From Candidatus Atribacter alterifermentans (GTDB lineage Bacteria; Atribacterota; Atribacteria; Atribacterales; Atribacteraceae), in the NCBI GenBank assembly GCA_012517635.1, contig JAAYUP010000280.1, forward strand, positions 1-12,436: 12,436 nt of DNA. Direction: 5' to 3'. Shown piece after piece: positions 6,290 through 12,436 of the stretch (within the stretch, counting starts at the first letter, position 1; every line of letters begins with the position of its first letter). The translations under genes were made by a program, and so were the position numbers. Under the pieces are notes generated by a model that saw nothing but the letters and a program-made list of their open reading frames with translations, was not told where the DNA came from and searched no databases.

Positions 6290-6859
6290 TTAAAAAATAA
6301 AGGTATTTAAAAGATTTTCAATTTCAGCTTGTGACAACTCTGATTGATTATAGGAATAGGCAATCTCACCAGATTTATTTATAAGTAATATGGCTGGAAT
6401 TCCGGAACTGAAAAATCGATGGTAAACATCTCGATTATAATCATAAAGAATAGGAAAGGTTAAACCATATTGTGATTGAAATTCACGTAATTGTTCTATA
6501 GAGCTTGAAACTCCTACTCCTAATACCACTAAATTTTGGCTCTCTTTATATTTTACATAGAGGTTTTGAATACGAGGCATTTCATTTCGGCAATGTGAGC
6601 ATAAAAAACCAAAAAAAGCGACCAACACCGGTTTTCCTCGATATTCACTTAATGAATATTGGTTTCCATCAAGATCAGAGAGAGTAAAATTGATAGCATT
6701 TGGAGAAACATAAGGGGTTGGCAACGGATCAGTAGGAGATCCAGGCGTAGGGTTTGGTTGATAAGGATTATCAACCAAAAAACATCCGGGAAAGGAAATA
6801 AAAACGAAAAAAAATAAAAGAATATATTGAAATAATTGCTTTCTTTTAATGCTCTTCAA
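6290..6859 (-). CDS. TlpA/ResA-like thioredoxin-fold lipoprotein
   Basis: This is a predicted membrane-anchored, extracytoplasmic thiol-disulfide protein of 189 residues from the chosen start. It has a signal peptide with a KSIKRK basic region, a hydrophobic stretch (about 10-22) and a lipobox-like FPGC with lipidated Cys26. A Pro-rich linker follows (about 32-54), then a thioredoxin/AhpC-TSA domain (about 55-189). The active site is CSHC (Cys87, Cys90) in FFGFLCSHCRNEMP, and the cis-proline is Pro155 in SGIPAI. The lipobox has Phe and Pro at -3 and -2 rather than the usual Leu and Ala/Ser, so lipidation is probable but not certain. An in-frame TTG 33 nt upstream (6892) would add 11 polar residues ahead of the signal. 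I prefer the TTG at 6859, which has GGGAG 10 nt upstream (6870-6874) and gives a clean signal peptide. It lies 54 nt after the second ligase-like gene and is probably the last gene of that operon. Substrate unknown; disulfide reduction or isomerisation of envelope proteins is likely. Confidence 0.87.
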   Translation of the reverse strand: MKSIKRKQLFQYILLFFFVFISFPGCFLVDNPYQPNPTPGSPTDPLPTPYVSPNAINFTLSDLDGNQYSLSEYRGKPVLVAFFGFLCSHCRNEMPRIQNLYVKYKESQNLVVLGVGVSSSIEQLREFQSQYGLTFPILYDYNRDVYHRFFSSGIPAILLINKSGEIAYSYNQSELSQAEIENLLNTFIF

Positions 6860-6869
6860 GAAGATATCA

Positions 6870-6874
6870 CTCCC
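6870..6874 (-). promoter_or_regulatory. Probable ribosome binding site for the lipoprotein gene
   Basis: GGGAG on the minus strand, 10 nt before the TTG at 6859. It is a modest site with longish spacing, but better placed than anything ahead of the alternative TTG at 6892. Confidence 0.5.
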
Positions 6875-6913
6875 ATCTTTTGATTTATTCAATAAAATTG
6901 ATTTTTCCTTTTC

Positions 6914-9013
6914 TTAATCCTCGGTTATTGAATTTATTGCACTTCCACCTCCTATTACTTTATCAATATCCCTTTTTAAAAAATTTAATGCTTTACTTGG
7001 TGGATTTGATTGAGTAGATTTTAATTGATTCTCGAAGTAGAGATTATAAACCGTATCAGTATATACCTTTATTTGATTGATAGCATTTGGATCCATCGTT
7101 TTGTGTTGAGAATTTAACAAATTTAAAAAAGCAAAAAGAATCTTTTCGTAATTACCTAAAACCATTGGTGCAAGTTCTATTGAAAAGCTATAATTACTCC
7201 AAGCTTCGGCGAATTCTCCTTTTAAAAGCAAAAGATCAGCTTTTTGCCGAAAGTATTCATAGTTAAAAGGTTCGATAGCCAAAGCTTTTTGGTTTTTTTC
7301 CATGGCCAGTTGCAAAAATTCCTCTTTTTTTGTTTTTAAATAAATATCGGAACATAAATTGCTCAATTGATAGAGGGCATTATCGTGCCAGGGGTTGAGT
7401 CGAACGGTTTTTTCCCATGCTTCAGCTGAATGAATTAAATCATTAGTGGCTCGATATTTATTCCCTAATTGATAATAATACTCGGCATTCCCCCAAAAAA
7501 TGCTTAAAATAAAGAAAAAAAGCGTTGAAAGGATGGGTATTATGAATGGAATAGAGAGTTTTCGTTTTTGTATAGGATAAGAATTCAGCAAAAGGCCTAA
7601 GACCGTCCAAGCAAAAATATGATAAGCACCCATGGCAAAATTTAGGTCAATGCTGCTATGTAAAAAAATTAAAAAGACTCCGGCTCCCAAGTAGGGGACA
7701 ATTGATATAGACTGATTTCGATCCGTGGAAATTATACAAATACGCAATGAATAGAAAAGTAAAAATAACAGGGGAACCAATCCCAAGATTCCTGATTCAA
7801 CCAAAGTATTTAAATAAAAGGAATGAGGAAATTTGGTGTAATAGGTATGAGATTGAAAGGAGAAATACCTCGCTGCCCAACCTCCACCACCCCAACCCAA
7901 AAGAGGTTTTTTTTGAATCATTTTCAAAGCATCGTGGTAAAAAGTAAACCGGTAAATAACATTTTTTGTTTCAAAGCTGATATCTCTTCCCTTTTCTCCA
8001 AATCCTCGAACAAAAGTGAAGTTCTTCGTATCGAATTGAACAAAAAAAACAAAAAAACATTCGATTCCAAAGATTATTAATAGAATTAGAAAAAAAACCA
8101 GTTTTTTATTAATTTTTTTCTCCAAGGAAATTTGTTGATGAGGTAAAAACAAAAAGCTTAACAAAAAGAAGGAACTCAATCCGATCAAAAACAAAATTAA
8201 AAAATTGAAAGGAAGAGCTTGAGACAAACACCTATCCAATTCTATTTGTAAAAAAATACTCGGCAAGAACAATGAAGATAAAATTAAAATAACTGAAGTG
8301 ATGTATTCTTTTTTTCTGACTAAAATAAAAAGAAATAGAAGTGTAATTAAAAAGGTAAGATTTGTTCCTCTCGAAAAAGCAAAAAGAAAACCAAAGAAAA
8401 TCAAAAATAAAAGAACTCCATTTATCAACTTTTTCCAGCAATTTTTTTCTTGAAGGTACATAAAAATTCCTAAGAATAAACAAACAGCAAAAAAAGATGC
8501 GGAGGTGTTTTGATATTGAAAGGTTGTGGCTAATCTTCCGGAAAAATATAAACCCCAAATACTCATCCCTAAAAAATTTTGAAATCTTTCCGGAATAAAA
8601 CGGAAAGCATCAAAGATTGCCAAAAGAGATAAAATGCCAGCGTTATAAACTATTGTTTGAATTAAGAACATTTTTAATTCTTTCTTTTGGAATAGCTCCA
8701 ATATTAACCAAAAAAGAAATGCCCATGCTATATAGCCGATAAAGACAATTACTGAAGAATATTTACTGGAAGCGACTACAATCGTAACGAAGTATACTAT
8801 TGCGATTAAGAAAAAGACCATTTCCGGAAGGTTTAAGTGGAAAAATCTTTCTTTCTTCCGTACCATTGCCAAAAGATAAATAAGAAAGGCTAAGAAAATG
8901 AGGCTCAAAAAGGGGAGTTTGTAATAATCAGGATAAATACCCCGGTAATAAGGGGAAAGAATTACAACGAATAGAACCAAAAAAAATGAAAGCTTCTCGG
9001 TAATTGAGGTCAT
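6914..9013 (-). CDS. O-antigen ligase/polymerase-family membrane protein with C-terminal TPRs (second paralog)
   Basis: This is a 699-residue polytopic protein of the Wzy/WaaL/PglL superfamily (Wzy_C domain), which transfers or polymerises lipid-linked glycans on the outer face of the inner membrane. About 10-12 hydrophobic segments precede residue 330 and a few more lie at 408-507. In between is the extracytoplasmic catalytic-type loop: GRLATTFQYQNT (159-170), FSRG (213-216), Arg355, GWGGGGW (373-379), and PHSFYLNTLVESGILG (396-411) with His397 and Glu406. Residues about 510-630 form two or more TPR-like units (AEAWEKTVRLNP and AEAWSNYSFSIELAP), probably periplasmic. Motifs SPYYRG (20-25) and the HSSIDLNFAMG block (452-462) recur in the neighbouring gene, so the two are paralogs. 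The ATG overlaps the previous stop as ATGA, with AGGA 9 nt upstream. Where the paralog has His-Asn, this copy has His397-Ser. The family includes O-antigen ligases, polymerases and protein oligosaccharyltransferases; the acceptor is unknown. Confidence 0.88.
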   Translation of the reverse strand: MTSITEKLSFFLVLFVVILSPYYRGIYPDYYKLPFLSLIFLAFLIYLLAMVRKKERFFHLNLPEMVFFLIAIVYFVTIVVASSKYSSVIVFIGYIAWAFLFWLILELFQKKELKMFLIQTIVYNAGILSLLAIFDAFRFIPERFQNFLGMSIWGLYFSGRLATTFQYQNTSASFFAVCLFLGIFMYLQEKNCWKKLINGVLLFLIFFGFLFAFSRGTNLTFLITLLFLFILVRKKEYITSVILILSSLFLPSIFLQIELDRCLSQALPFNFLILFLIGLSSFFLLSFLFLPHQQISLEKKINKKLVFFLILLIIFGIECFFVFFVQFDTKNFTFVRGFGEKGRDISFETKNVIYRFTFYHDALKMIQKKPLLGWGGGGWAARYFSFQSHTYYTKFPHSFYLNTLVESGILGLVPLLFLLFYSLRICIISTDRNQSISIVPYLGAGVFLIFLHSSIDLNFAMGAYHIFAWTVLGLLLNSYPIQKRKLSIPFIIPILSTLFFFILSIFWGNAEYYYQLGNKYRATNDLIHSAEAWEKTVRLNPWHDNALYQLSNLCSDIYLKTKKEEFLQLAMEKNQKALAIEPFNYEYFRQKADLLLLKGEFAEAWSNYSFSIELAPMVLGNYEKILFAFLNLLNSQHKTMDPNAINQIKVYTDTVYNLYFENQLKSTQSNPPSKALNFLKRDIDKVIGGGSAINSITED

Positions 9014-11181
9014 TCCTTAATTTCCTGAAGCTTGTTTTTTAATTCTTTTAGAATCGCATCATAAGTGGCGGTTTTCATTTCTGGCCTTAATGAACTATTC
9101 AAAAAAGCTGTGAATGTGTCGTCGATACGTAAACCTTTTTCCAAATAATAAATAGCTTTGCTTTTATCAGATTGCATAAGGTAGAAATCAGCAACCGATA
9201 AACAGGTTTGTAGATAGTGCTCATACGTTGTAGATATAAATGGTGCCAAATAGATGGCTTTTTCAAAATCATTTAAACCACTTTCAAAGTCTCCTCTTTC
9301 AACTTTTAAAACCGCTTTATTTTCTTGAAGTCGATAATTATAGGGAGAATAGTTGATAGCTTTTTCACTATGATATTCACTTTTTATTCTTAGTTCTGCT
9401 TTTTTTTGTGTATTAAATAATTCTCTATAGTAAGCACTTAACAGGTAATGGCTTTGAGAATTGAAAGGAATTGAATTGACAGCTTTTTGTTGGTATTGAA
9501 TAGCTTGATTGATATCACCTTGGGATGCATAAAAATCGCCTCGAATTTTTGCTCGTTCTCCAGAAATGAGAAAAATCGAAAAAATCATTAAAAAGAGAAC
9601 TATAGATAGCAACACCCAGGAAGGAATTTTCATTTCAAATAAACGTCGATTCTTTATGGTGATTTCTTGAGATCGAGTTAATTGGTTTATGAAAGCGATA
9701 AAAACCAAAATACCAAAATAAAAAGAACCAAGAGCGAAATCAACGTCAATGAGTCCATGAAAAAATCCCAAGAAAATTGCAACTCCCAATCCTAAAACGA
9801 AAAGAATATCCCAATCGTCTTTCTTTGCCTTTTTGAAGCGAAATATTTGATAAAAAAGACCAATTATTAACCCAATTGTTAATAACAAACCTATCAAACC
9901 AACTTCAATCATGACTTGAAGAAAATAATTGTGAGTGTTTTCACTAAAATAGGGATAGGATTGATAGGCTAAATAACAAGCTTTCCATCCCCCTCCTCCC
10001 CAACCAGCGATTGGTCGGGCTTGGAATAGTTTTAAACCATCACCATAAAAAATCCATCTCTCTTGAGAAATGATAGTATTGAGCGTTATTTGCCGAAAAC
10101 GATCACCTAAAAAGGCTGGCTTTAGTCCTAAAACAATAAAAATAACGACCAAGAGTGCGACCCCAATTCCGACTGGAAAATACGAGGTATGAGTTGATGG
10201 TTCTGACCAGTTGATTAATTTCTTCCAAAAAAAGGAAAGAAAATAGATACTTAAAGCTTGAATAAAACTTCCTAATAAGAGGAAAACAAAAAAATAGCCG
10301 GGTAAATTGCTAAATAAAAAACTTTCTAAGCGGGGAGTAAAAAGTATCGTCAAAATGAATGCAACCATAAGAATAAGGAAATACTTTATTTTTTCTTTCC
10401 TTTTCAATAAAAGGAATAAAACAATCGAGGCTATGATAAATACTAACAAAGCCCCTCTTGAATAGGTAAAATAGAGACCAATTTGAAGAAAAAAAAGAAG
10501 AAATCCCCACAAATTGAGATAAACCTGTTTTTCTTCCAACAAGTGAAGAAGAATCAAGCTTATTATCGCCATTGCAAGATAGGAAGCAAAGGTATTTGGA
10601 TATTGCATGGTTGAATGCAATCGACCTGAAGATACCAAAAAAAGATCCTTCATACTCATTCCTAATGGTCGAGTTAGAGGATTAATCCATCCAAACCGGT
10701 AGAAAAACCCAAGTAAAACGAGCAAAACAGCGTTGATATTGAATGTTATTAAAAGAATTTTTTTTGATTGCTTGGTTAGGAATAAATTTGTGATCAAAAG
10801 AAAAAAGATAAAGTAAGCTACCAAACTAAAAAATTCGCGAAAAGCCAGCCCTTGGTCAGCAGCCCAAAAAATACTGAAACCATATAATAAGACAGTAAGG
10901 AGAAAAAAATATTCGACAGGATTTTTTATAGTAATTGTTTTCCTTTGGTAAGCTATTTTATAGAAAACAAATAAAATGGCAAGGAGGAAAACCGCCAAAA
11001 AAAAGGGGTATCTCTCATAATCAAAATATAAACCCCGATAATAAGGGGATAAAAGCGTAATTAATAATAAAGCATATTGAAGGAATTTTTCTAAAAGTGG
11101 AAGAGTTCTTTCAGGGGATTCGACTATACGAAGCTTTGAATTGGTTTTTTTTACAGTCTTTACCTTTTTCTGAGCTGCCAT
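9010..11181 (-). CDS. O-antigen ligase/polymerase-family membrane protein with C-terminal TPRs (first paralog)
   Basis: This is a 723-residue polytopic membrane protein of the Wzy/WaaL/PglL superfamily. A Lys-rich cytoplasmic tail (1-30) is followed by about 11-13 hydrophobic segments to residue 355 and more at 432-540. Signature blocks are SPYYRG (45-50), GRLHSTMQYPNT (186-197), YSRG (240-243), Arg375 near the long outer loop, GWGGGGW (393-399), THNYFLQVMIEVGLIG (416-431) with His417-Asn418 and Glu426, and HGLIDVDFALG (475-485). The C-terminus (about 545-690) holds TPR-like repeats such as INQAIQYQQKAVNSIPF and AIYYLEKGLRIDD. His417 and the arginines match the catalytic residues known in WaaL-type ligases. 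The ATG has AAGGA 8 nt upstream and a promoter-like element 30 nt before it. The next gene is a paralog overlapping by 4 nt, so the pair is made together. No glycosyltransferases or sugar-nucleotide genes are adjacent, so the glycan and acceptor cannot be named. Confidence 0.88.
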   Translation of the reverse strand: MAAQKKVKTVKKTNSKLRIVESPERTLPLLEKFLQYALLLITLLSPYYRGLYFDYERYPFFLAVFLLAILFVFYKIAYQRKTITIKNPVEYFFLLTVLLYGFSIFWAADQGLAFREFFSLVAYFIFFLLITNLFLTKQSKKILLITFNINAVLLVLLGFFYRFGWINPLTRPLGMSMKDLFLVSSGRLHSTMQYPNTFASYLAMAIISLILLHLLEEKQVYLNLWGFLLFFLQIGLYFTYSRGALLVFIIASIVLFLLLKRKEKIKYFLILMVAFILTILFTPRLESFLFSNLPGYFFVFLLLGSFIQALSIYFLSFFWKKLINWSEPSTHTSYFPVGIGVALLVVIFIVLGLKPAFLGDRFRQITLNTIISQERWIFYGDGLKLFQARPIAGWGGGGWKACYLAYQSYPYFSENTHNYFLQVMIEVGLIGLLLTIGLIIGLFYQIFRFKKAKKDDWDILFVLGLGVAIFLGFFHGLIDVDFALGSFYFGILVFIAFINQLTRSQEITIKNRRLFEMKIPSWVLLSIVLFLMIFSIFLISGERAKIRGDFYASQGDINQAIQYQQKAVNSIPFNSQSHYLLSAYYRELFNTQKKAELRIKSEYHSEKAINYSPYNYRLQENKAVLKVERGDFESGLNDFEKAIYLAPFISTTYEHYLQTCLSVADFYLMQSDKSKAIYYLEKGLRIDDTFTAFLNSSLRPEMKTATYDAILKELKNKLQEIKE

Positions 11182-11210
11182 TTTATCTTTCCTTCTCCAA
11201 TTTTCTCTCT

Positions 11211-11239
11211 ATTTTATTGAATATAAAATGAATTTTCAA
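11211..11239 (-). promoter_or_regulatory. Sigma-70-type promoter for the ligase-paralog/lipoprotein operon
   Basis: On the minus strand, TTGAAA (-35, 11234-11239) and TAAAAT (-10, 11211-11216) are separated by exactly 17 nt. The expected transcript start near 11204 leaves a leader of about 22 nt before the ATG at 11181. It lies in the 81-nt gap after the methylthiotransferase stop. The match is 5 of 6 in each box, but the region is A/T-rich, so some risk of chance remains. Confidence 0.55.
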
Positions 11240-11262
11240 TGGGAATATATTGTAGATCGGTT

Positions 11263-12436
11263 TTAAATTACATTCCCTACTAAAATTCTATCCTGTTCTC
11301 TCTGTATAAAAATAGGAAGAATCTTTCCATAATCAGAAGCCAAAATTCCCTCCCCTCGAACCGGTATGTAGTTTTCTGAATAACCTGTTTCAGCGCTATT
11401 TTTATCGGTTGTCTCGATTAAGACTGATAAGGTTTTTCCAATAAAAGACCGATAATAATTGAGTTGGCTATTGAATATAATTTTTAATAATTGTTCTTCT
11501 CGGCTCTTTTTGGTTTGAAAAGGCACTCCTTCGTTCTTTTCCCAATGGAAAGCAGGAGTAAAAGGACGCGGAGAAAAAACAAAAACATGAGCACGAGAAA
11601 AACCAATTTCCCGACAAAACTCAGTTGTTTCGTTAAATAGTTTTTCAGATTCCCCAGGGAACCCAACAATAATATCGGTACTAATCGCGACTTTATTATC
11701 ATATTTCCGAATTAATTCAATCAATTTCCTAAAATGTTGAGTGGTATAACCCCTTCCCATTTTTAATAATATTTCATCGCTCCCGCTTTGAAGAGGAATA
11801 TGAAAATGAGGACATACCCGGGGAACCAATGAAAAATATCGATCCAAAAACTCATTATCAATAAGAAACGGCTCAATTGAGCTTAAACGATATCGAACTT
11901 TATTGGTTGATTTTATTAGTTTTTCCAGTAAAGAGATAAGGTTAGTATGACCATTCTCAATACCAAACCTTCCTAAATTGATGCCACACAAAACAATTTC
12001 TTGAATTCCTCTTTTTTCTAAATGAATCGCTTGACAAATAATTTTTTCCGGTTCTTCACTGCGGACCGCACCCCGTAAATGGGGTACAATGCAATAATTG
12101 CAAAAGTGGTCACACCCATCTTCAATTTTTAACCAGACTCGAGCTCGTTTGGTTTCTGGTATAACTTTAGGAGAAAATGAATTATTCGAGGATATTTTGA
12201 GTATTTCCAATACCCTATTGATCTTTTCTGGGGAATTAACTACATGGAGTCGTGGTGATGAAGGTGGAGATTGTCGAGAATACAAAACACTATAACATCC
12301 GATTAGAATAACTTGTGATGTTTGGTTTTTTTTTAAAGCTCGGCTAATCCATTGTCGAGTTTTTTTTTCTGACATCTTCGTCACGGCACAGCTATTAATT
12401 ATATACCAGTCAGCTTGATCCGCAAAATCAACCAAA
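11263..12436 (-). CDS. mtaB: tRNA threonylcarbamoyladenosine methylthiotransferase (MtaB-type), N-terminus outside the window
   Basis: This is a radical SAM enzyme of the MiaB family that adds a methylthio group to C2 of t6A at tRNA position 37. 391 codons are visible (numbering below starts at the Leu codon at 12435); the first roughly 25-35 residues, including the first cluster cysteine, lie past the right edge. The UPF0004 domain shows NSCAVTKMSEKKTRQ with Cys16 and IGCYS with Cys47, ligands of the auxiliary 4Fe-4S cluster. The SAM domain has DGCDHFCNYCIVP with Cys108, Cys112 and Cys115, then GINLGRFG (151-158), RLSSIEP (183-189), HIPLQSGSDEILLKMGRGY (212-230) and DIIVGFPGE (254-262). A short TRAM-like C-terminal domain covers about 330-390. 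The Ser-Ser-Ile-Glu-Pro and GINL blocks favour MtaB over MiaB or RimO. In FSPRPFTPAF a Phe replaces the usual Gly of the SPRPGTPA motif, a minor oddity. The next gene starts 81 nt downstream behind its own promoter. Confidence 0.92.
   Translation of the reverse strand, partial: LVDFADQADWYIINSCAVTKMSEKKTRQWISRALKKNQTSQVILIGCYSVLYSRQSPPSSPRLHVVNSPEKINRVLEILKISSNNSFSPKVIPETKRARVWLKIEDGCDHFCNYCIVPHLRGAVRSEEPEKIICQAIHLEKRGIQEIVLCGINLGRFGIENGHTNLISLLEKLIKSTNKVRYRLSSIEPFLIDNEFLDRYFSLVPRVCPHFHIPLQSGSDEILLKMGRGYTTQHFRKLIELIRKYDNKVAISTDIIVGFPGESEKLFNETTEFCREIGFSRAHVFVFSPRPFTPAFHWEKNEGVPFQTKKSREEQLLKIIFNSQLNYYRSFIGKTLSVLIETTDKNSAETGYSENYIPVRGEGILASDYGKILPIFIQREQDRILVGNVI

Noticed and set aside
7747..8558. 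Several short open frames on both strands inside the second ligase-like gene
   Set aside because: They are out-of-frame shadows of a long membrane-protein gene with clear family motifs; they have no ribosome sites and low-complexity products.
12433..12435. Apparent start codon of the methylthiotransferase at the right edge
   Set aside because: It is a TTG leucine codon inside the gene. The usual N-terminus with the first cluster cysteine is missing, so the gene continues beyond the window.
1..12436. Mobile elements, CRISPR arrays, tRNA/rRNA genes, toxin-antitoxin or defence genes
   Set aside because: I looked on both strands for transposase motifs, regular direct repeats, tRNA-like cloverleaves and small gene pairs and found none that hold up.

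Overview
The window looks like ordinary chromosome from an AT-rich bacterium. It carries conserved housekeeping genes (carAB and a MiaB-family tRNA methylthiotransferase), Shine-Dalgarno sites of the GGAGG type, frequent TTG/GTG starts, tight gene overlaps and a classical intrinsic terminator. A predicted lipoprotein and two large O-antigen-ligase/polymerase-type membrane proteins suggest a cell that builds surface polysaccharide or glycoprotein, so a two-membrane envelope is plausible. The mix of radical-SAM enzymes, a flavoredoxin-like protein and a bacterial glycerol-1-phosphate dehydrogenase fits an anaerobe, perhaps an uncultured lineage such as Atribacterota. That taxonomic guess is inference only. 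I see no mobile element, CRISPR array, tRNA, rRNA or phage gene.

Layout: every gene but one is on the minus strand. Reading with transcription from the right edge: (a) 12436-11263, a MtaB-like tRNA methylthiotransferase missing its N-terminus at the window edge. (b) 11181-6290, a likely operon with a good promoter at 11239-11211. It holds two tandem, paralogous Wzy/WaaL-type membrane proteins with C-terminal TPR regions (4-nt ATGA overlap), then a TlpA-like thioredoxin-fold lipoprotein. (c) 6243-4906, the only plus-strand gene, a bacterial (AraM/EgsA-type) sn-glycerol-1-phosphate dehydrogenase. It converges on the lipoprotein gene, and the two share a perfect 18-bp bidirectional terminator. 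(d) 4671-4162, a flavoredoxin-like flavin reductase, divergent from the dehydrogenase. (e) 3821-1910, a B12-binding-type radical SAM protein overlapping a HAD phosphatase by 8 nt. (f) 1675-1, carA then carB (14-nt overlap; carB cut by the left edge), behind a 234-nt leader or intergenic region with inverted repeats.

How the genes fit together: carAB supplies carbamoyl phosphate for pyrimidines and arginine. The membrane-protein pair and the lipoprotein look like one envelope module. The dehydrogenase makes sn-glycerol-1-phosphate, an envelope-lipid precursor of archaeal stereochemistry, but no partner prenyltransferase is visible. The radical SAM/HAD pair is translationally coupled and its substrate is unknown. 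Several start codons differ from the longest reading frame because a strong Shine-Dalgarno points elsewhere: flavin reductase starts at 4671, the lipoprotein probably at 6859, the radical SAM gene at a TTG (3821) and carB at a GTG (600).

I did not find a convincing new system. The observations most worth checking are the tandem TPR-ligase paralogs with their lipoprotein partner, the lone glycerol-1-phosphate dehydrogenase, and possible alternative hairpins in the carA leader.
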